Assembly (NCBI GenBank): GCA_902765655.1
Contig: CACXAK010000073.1
Coordinates: forward strand, 1 to 8,457
Direction of reading: 5' to 3'
Length of the DNA stretch: 8,457 nucleotides
DNA from: an uncultured bacterium
GTDB taxonomy: Bacteria; Cyanobacteriota; Vampirovibrionia; Gastranaerophilales; Gastranaerophilaceae
The position numbers and the translations under genes were made by a program. Below are positions 5,101 to 8,457 of this stretch, piece by piece. The notes under the pieces were generated by a model. It ran no database searches. It was not told the origin of the DNA and saw nothing but the letters and a program-made list of their open reading frames with translations. Position 1 is the stretch's first letter; every line of letters starts with the position of its first letter.

Positions 5101-5153
5101 AAGACTATATTACCCCAACATCTGATAAATGAAAACCCTTTATAAAGAAATAT

Positions 5154-5633
5154 TTAAACTCTTTTTTCTAATAATACCACGGCATTGGCTTCTATTGCAA
5201 GTTTTTGACCGACTGCATCAAGATTTTCTTTTGTTTTTGCTTTCACAGAAATATTAAACGGCTCAGTTTCCAATATTTTTGCAAGCGCAGATTTCATTTT
5301 TGGAATATAAGGCATCATTTTTGGCTCCTGAGCAATAATATTACTGTCAATATTCACAATTGAATAACCTTTATCCTTTACAATTTCAAAAACTTTTTTT
5401 AATAACAATGTGCTGTCAATATCTTTATATTTTGCATCGGTATCAGGAAATAACGTCCCAATATCATCGATAGCCAAAGCACCCAACATTGCATCTATAA
5501 TTGCATGAATAAGTACATCCGCATCCGAATGACCCAATAAACCTTTTTCATGAGTAATTTTTATTCCGCCGATAATTAAATCACGACCTGAAATTAATTT
5601 ATGAATATCATAACCTATTCCGATTTTATACAT
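5154..5633 (-). CDS. ispF: 2-C-methyl-D-erythritol 2,4-cyclodiphosphate synthase
   Basis: 159 residues, the normal full length of IspF. It cyclises CDP-methylerythritol 2-phosphate to MEcPP with release of CMP, a step of the MEP pathway to isopentenyl diphosphate. The zinc ligands D9 and H11 (GYDIHKL) and H43 (DVLIHAIIDA) are present, as are GHSDADV (34-40), DIGTLFPDTD (57-66) and the C-terminal KTKENLD nucleotide-binding loop (about 133-139). The enzyme is a cytosolic homotrimer. The start is fixed by an AGGAG that overlaps the stop codon of the upstream glycosidase, about 7 nt before the ATG, with a 9-nt gap between genes, so the two are clearly co-transcribed. The usual partner ispD is not in the window, and a glycosidase upstream is an unusual neighbour. 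Confidence 0.97.
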   Translation of the reverse strand: MYKIGIGYDIHKLISGRDLIIGGIKITHEKGLLGHSDADVLIHAIIDAMLGALAIDDIGTLFPDTDAKYKDIDSTLLLKKVFEIVKDKGYSIVNIDSNIIAQEPKMMPYIPKMKSALAKILETEPFNISVKAKTKENLDAVGQKLAIEANAVVLLEKRV

Positions 5634-5642
5634 TTTATTCTC

Positions 5643-6857
5643 CTACCATCCTTTATCCAAAGCGTTTTTAATCGCATGCTGAGCAAGAATTAATGCAGCA
5701 AAACCCTTGGCTTCATCATTCACATACTGCTCACAATCGCAATATTCCTCAGGGGTACTTTTTACGTTTGAAGTACGATACATATTCCCTAGCATCCCAA
5801 ACTTTTTGTTGTAATTATAATCCATTACACCGTTGAATGCCCTCAGACCCGCATCAAAATACTTTTTATCAGTCACATAACCCTTTGTATATGCATCGAC
5901 AAGTGCATAAGACATCATCAAAGTTCCGGAGGTTTCAAATCGGTTACACTTGTAAATATTCGGATAAACAACATTTCTCCACATGCCTGTTGTATAATCC
6001 TGATATTTAAGCATTCCGTCAAAAAATTTTGCTAATTGCTTTTTCATCGGCTTTGCATATTTTTCATCTTTTATGATATCTAAAAGCTCCATTTGAGTCA
6101 GAACATACCAGCCAACACCTCTAAGCCAGACAATATTATTTAATTCTCCGTCTTTAGTTGCTCCATGAGCATACAAACCGTTTTCCATAAGCATTCCGTC
6201 TGCAACCCAATTCATACGCTCATATATATCCTGATAATTTTTTTCATCCGAACTGTATTTTGCCAAGAATGGGAAAATGCTGTATAATCCATCAAGACCA
6301 AATTGCCAATATGCCCATTTTGCGTTATTTACCTTATGTCTGTAATTATTTCCGCATTTTTCAAGCTTCCCTTGCTTTGGAATATTGTTGTATGCGATTT
6401 CAATGGCCTTCGAATACTTTTTATCCTCAGCTCTCAAATTATACATTGGATAATATACAAGAATAGTATCCACTTCCAATGGTTTTGCCTCATTGTTAGG
6501 ATTATTTTTATTATTTACAGCCCCGTCAGGCAATAACATATCATTATAATAGCTTTTTACAAAATCATAATAATCATCGCGCTTCAATAATGCAATCATA
6601 ATAAAAGCATCATAATATTTGAAATTATTTTGAGAACGCTCAACATTCCACGTAAAATCAGCAACATCAAAGGACGGGAAATGAGAATTATAATCAATTA
6701 TTTTGGCTATATATTCATCTGCAATACGAGAATTTTTTAATGAATGCTTATATGATACCGAAACATTATTATGGTAATAAAAAATGCAGATAACAGCAGT
6801 TATCGCAACCAGAAACAACAAAAACAGAATTATTAAAAATTTATGTCTCTTACTCAT
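5643..6857 (-). CDS. Membrane-anchored or secreted GH88/GH105-like unsaturated glucuronyl/rhamnogalacturonyl hydrolase
   Basis: 404 residues. A basic start (MSKRHK) and hydrophobic segment at 7-28 form a signal anchor or uncleaved signal peptide; no lipobox cysteine follows, so the enzyme faces outward. The rest resembles the (alpha/alpha)6 barrel of GH105/GH88. Key stretches are WAYWQFGLDGLYSIFPFLAKY (181-201), with D189 the likely acid/base; GLYAHG (227-232); VWLRGVGWYVLTQMELL (243-259); GMWRNVV (291-297); RFETSGTLMMSYAL (306-319); and NDEAKGFAALILAQ (380-393), the closing segment of the family. Such enzymes hydrate the 4,5-unsaturated uronic acid left by polysaccharide lyases and release the next sugar. 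Substrate choice is not certain. It begins a minus-strand operon with ispF. The ATG lies 6 nt after TACAAT, without a Shine-Dalgarno sequence. It diverges from an MFS transporter, suggesting linked uptake. Confidence 0.8.
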   Translation of the reverse strand: MSKRHKFLIILFLLFLVAITAVICIFYYHNNVSVSYKHSLKNSRIADEYIAKIIDYNSHFPSFDVADFTWNVERSQNNFKYYDAFIMIALLKRDDYYDFVKSYYNDMLLPDGAVNNKNNPNNEAKPLEVDTILVYYPMYNLRAEDKKYSKAIEIAYNNIPKQGKLEKCGNNYRHKVNNAKWAYWQFGLDGLYSIFPFLAKYSSDEKNYQDIYERMNWVADGMLMENGLYAHGATKDGELNNIVWLRGVGWYVLTQMELLDIIKDEKYAKPMKKQLAKFFDGMLKYQDYTTGMWRNVVYPNIYKCNRFETSGTLMMSYALVDAYTKGYVTDKKYFDAGLRAFNGVMDYNYNKKFGMLGNMYRTSNVKSTPEEYCDCEQYVNDEAKGFAALILAQHAIKNALDKGW

Positions 6858-6859
6858 TT

Positions 6860-6888
6860 TTGAATTGTAGCACGTTTTTTGCTATAAT
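6860..6888 (+). promoter_or_regulatory. Predicted promoter of the MFS gene (nearly leaderless)
   Basis: TTGAAT (6860-6865), 17-nt spacer, perfect TATAAT (6883-6888) with an upstream TG (6880-6881) as extended -10. The ATG at 6898 is 9 nt after the -10, so the leader would be 0-3 nt. The element occupies nearly the same bases as the opposite promoter. Confidence 0.7.
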
Positions 6889-6892
6889 GAAC
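6864..6892 (-). promoter_or_regulatory. Predicted promoter of the glycosidase-ispF operon (leaderless type)
   Basis: Minus-strand TACAAT (6869-6864), preceded by TG one base upstream (an extended -10), ends 6 nt before the ATG at 6857. A weak -35 GTTCAT lies at 6892-6887 with a 17-nt spacer. Its -10 overlaps the -35 of the facing MFS promoter. Confidence 0.6.
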
Positions 6893-6897
6893 ATTAT

Positions 6898-8115
6898 ATG
6901 AAGAATATTAAGAATATTAAGAATATCGAAATCAATCCGTTATCAGTTCTGAATTTTGCAACTTTTTTGCAATATCAAAGATTTGTTATGCCAATTTCAT
7001 TCTTGTTTTATATATACAACGGATTGAATTTTTCAGATTTTATTCTTTGTCAAAGTATATACAGTGTAACTTGTCTTTTAGGCAAATTTTTCATGGGATT
7101 TGTAGGAGATATATTTTCAAAAAAATATGTTTTGATTGCGGCATATTTGTTATTCATGATAAGAGTTGTTCTTTGGATAAATTTTAGCGGCTTTTGGATA
7201 GTATTATCAGGAGAAATTTTATACGGTTTATTTAAATCATTATACAGAGGAAACGTAGATAGCTACATATATGAATATCTGGAACAAAAAAAATCCGGCA
7301 GCGAAATGATTGATAAATACGGTAAATGGGCATTCTATACTTCTCTTGGTTCTGCTGTTAGCTGTATTGCGGGTGTTATATTATATAAATTTTACGGTTT
7401 TCACACAATATTATATATTGAACTTATTACTCAAGTCCTTGCCATTTCGTGTTTATTATTACTGCCGAACACAAAAGCCAAAAATGGCAAAAAATTTGAA
7501 CCGTTAACTTATGTCAAAAATATTATTAATGGAGCAAAATCAGTATTTACAAACGCAAAAGTTAATTATAACGTATATTATTCCGCAATGCTTACCGGCT
7601 TTACAAGCATATTTGTATGGAATTTTCAGCCGCTTTTGAAACTATCATCTGCACCTGTTATCCTGTATGGAATAATTAATTTTATAAACCAAATTTTTAG
7701 AGCAATAGGAGGATTAATTGCAAAGAATTTTGCATCAAAATTTAAAAAATATTTAATTGCAATTGAATATTTCTCAGTTCTACTCTCGTTTATTCTTTTA
7801 ATTTCCGGATATTATATTAAAAACTATATATTTATATTCTGCGCGTTATTCATAATATGTATAGCCATAATTTTATTTATAATATTTAATGTATTTAACA
7901 TATCTAACTTGCACAAAAATACTGAAAGCAGCGGCCGTGCAACATCTGCCTCCGTCAACACTTTCGCAGGAGATTTAGCATCGTTTTTACTATTACTGAA
8001 TTTTAAATTTATATATGATAAATTAGGAATATACAATACACTTACAATATTTATGGTCTTTGCATGTATTATATTATTCCCCGCTTTTGGTAAAAGATTT
8101 CAAAACAATAATTAA
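6898..8115 (+). CDS. Major facilitator superfamily transporter, about 12 membrane segments
   Basis: 405 residues, strongly hydrophobic with about a dozen potential helices. The loop between helices 2 and 3 holds MFS motif A, G67-F-V-G-D71-I-F-S-K75-K76. A polar central loop (about 190-220, TKAKNGKKFEPLTYVKN) separates the two six-helix halves. RATSASVNTFAGD (347-359) resembles the equivalent segment of the second half in drug and sugar MFS carriers. The substrate cannot be read from sequence; the divergent outward-facing glycosidase makes an oligosaccharide or sugar plausible, but drug export is also possible. The N-terminus MKNIKNIKNIEI comes from a 9-bp tandem repeat. There is no Shine-Dalgarno sequence; a strong extended -10 promoter ends 9 nt before the ATG. 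The stop shares bases TTAA with that of the convergent epimerase. Confidence 0.88.
   Translation: MKNIKNIKNIEINPLSVLNFATFLQYQRFVMPISFLFYIYNGLNFSDFILCQSIYSVTCLLGKFFMGFVGDIFSKKYVLIAAYLLFMIRVVLWINFSGFWIVLSGEILYGLFKSLYRGNVDSYIYEYLEQKKSGSEMIDKYGKWAFYTSLGSAVSCIAGVILYKFYGFHTILYIELITQVLAISCLLLLPNTKAKNGKKFEPLTYVKNIINGAKSVFTNAKVNYNVYYSAMLTGFTSIFVWNFQPLLKLSSAPVILYGIINFINQIFRAIGGLIAKNFASKFKKYLIAIEYFSVLLSFILLISGYYIKNYIFIFCALFIICIAIILFIIFNVFNISNLHKNTESSGRATSASVNTFAGDLASFLLLLNFKFIYDKLGIYNTLTIFMVFACIILFPAFGKRFQNNN
6901..6927 (+). repeat. Three tandem copies of a 9-bp unit at the MFS N-terminus
   Basis: AAGAATATT, AAGAATATT, AAGAATATC directly after the ATG, encoding (K-N-I)3. Copy-number change by slippage would add or remove KNI without a frameshift. 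Confidence 0.85.
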
Positions 8116-8457
8116 TCATTAAAATCTTCAATAAATTTCGAAATACCGTCCTGAAATTTAATTTTTGGGATATAGTTCAGAAGCTTTTTTGCTTTTGATA
8201 TGTCAGCATAAGTTCTTATCATATCTTCACATGGTACAGGTTCGGTTTTTATATTTGCTTTTTTCCCAATTAATTTTTCCAACAAAGAAATTAAATAGCT
8301 CAAATTTACCGGATTTTCGCAACCTAAATTTATAATTTCATAAGGTGTTTGGTCATAATATATTGCAGATATTATACCATCGGAAATATCTTCTACATGA
8401 GTGTAATCACGATATGATGAACCATCTCCGTACATCGTCAGTATTTCACCATTTCTG
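8112..8457 (-). CDS. NAD-dependent sugar-nucleotide epimerase, C-terminal part (start lies beyond the right edge)
   Basis: The visible C-terminal 114 residues read inward from the right edge as RNGEILTMYGDGSSYRDYTH. The reading frame stays open to base 8457, so the first in-window ATG (8435) is internal. YGDGSSYRDYTHVEDISDGI is the conserved C-terminal signature of extended short-chain dehydrogenase epimerases, and INLGCENPVNLSYLISLLEKLIGKKA follows. The closing stretch MIRTYADISKAKKLLNYIPK plus FQDGISKFIEDF matches UDP-glucuronate 4-epimerase / GalE-like members best. The likely reaction is 4-epimerisation of a UDP-sugar for surface polysaccharide. The Rossmann domain and the YxxxK catalytic motif are not in the window, so substrate is inference. 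It is convergent with the MFS gene, with stop codons overlapping by 4 bp and no terminator in between. Confidence 0.88.
   Translation of the reverse strand, partial: RNGEILTMYGDGSSYRDYTHVEDISDGIISAIYYDQTPYEIINLGCENPVNLSYLISLLEKLIGKKANIKTEPVPCEDMIRTYADISKAKKLLNYIPKIKFQDGISKFIEDFND

Noticed and set aside
5113..5153. Palindrome CTTTATAAAG between ispF and the acyltransferase as a terminator
   Set aside because: Too short and AT-rich, with no loop and no T tract suited to the minus strand.
6260..6536. Plus-strand open frames inside the glycosidase gene
   Set aside because: Antisense shadows of a well-supported GH88/105-like coding region.
7310..7507. Alternate-frame and antisense open frames within the MFS gene
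   Set aside because: The MFS frame has full-length membrane topology and motif A; the shadows have neither start signals nor recognisable sequence.
1..8457. CRISPR array, tRNA, rRNA, transposase or attachment site
   Set aside because: No regularly spaced repeats, cloverleaf sequences, transposase motifs or integrase-type duplications are visible.

Overview
The window is AT-rich (about one third G+C by eye) bacterial chromosome with very tight gene packing. It holds twelve protein genes, two of them cut by the window edges. I see no rRNA, tRNA, insertion sequence, phage gene or CRISPR array. The content suggests an anaerobic or microaerophilic, possibly gut or sediment, bacterium: a ferredoxin-fused nitroreductase, a flavodoxin-fold reductase with clustered cysteines, the MEP isoprenoid route (ispF), and a GH88/105-like glycosidase. 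Many genes lack a Shine-Dalgarno sequence and some look leaderless. A non-photosynthetic relative of Cyanobacteria (Melainabacteria/Gastranaerophilales type) would fit, but this is a low-confidence guess, and Clostridia or another AT-rich gut lineage is not excluded.

Layout. (1) 1-1605: a divergent redox pair, a flavodoxin-like reductase on the minus strand (partial, TTG start) and a 2x[4Fe-4S]-nitroreductase on the plus strand. A 78-residue cysteine-rich protein of unknown function and a strong hairpin terminator follow. (2) 1770-3070: a two-gene plus-strand operon, a Nudix hydrolase of ADP-ribose pyrophosphatase type and a Cof-like HAD phosphatase, joined by an ATGA overlap. (3) 3037-3868: a minus-strand hexapeptide acetyltransferase diverges from a 71-residue XRE/Cro-type repressor. 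The repressor start codon lies in a perfect inverted repeat that looks like its operator. (4) 3869-6857: four minus-strand genes in the order glycosidase, ispF, PlsC-like acyltransferase, DUF1284 protein. (5) 6898-8457: an MFS transporter diverging from the glycosidase over only 40 bp, then the 3' part of a nucleotide-sugar epimerase on the minus strand.

The most striking feature is how transcription and translation starts are arranged. In front of the Nudix gene, the acetyltransferase and the glycosidase, a good -10 hexamer ends exactly 6 nt before the ATG, and the MFS gene has one 9 nt before its ATG. This predicts mRNAs that begin at or within a few bases of the start codon. Genes inside operons (ispF, HAD) or with an ordinary 5' leader (nitroreductase, flavoprotein) carry purine-rich Shine-Dalgarno sequences instead. 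At 3' ends, all three convergent gene pairs abut or overlap by a few bases, and one terminator is embedded in the coding sequence of the opposite gene.

Functional links are modest. The glycosidase, the MFS transporter and the uronate-type epimerase could together serve uronic-acid-containing glycans. The acyltransferase belongs to membrane lipid synthesis and ispF to isoprenoid synthesis. The HAD protein appears to have lost about 34 residues at its core/cap junction. I found no clear new defence or mobile system; the points worth following are the leaderless architecture, the XRE operator region, the HAD deletion and the small Cys-rich protein.
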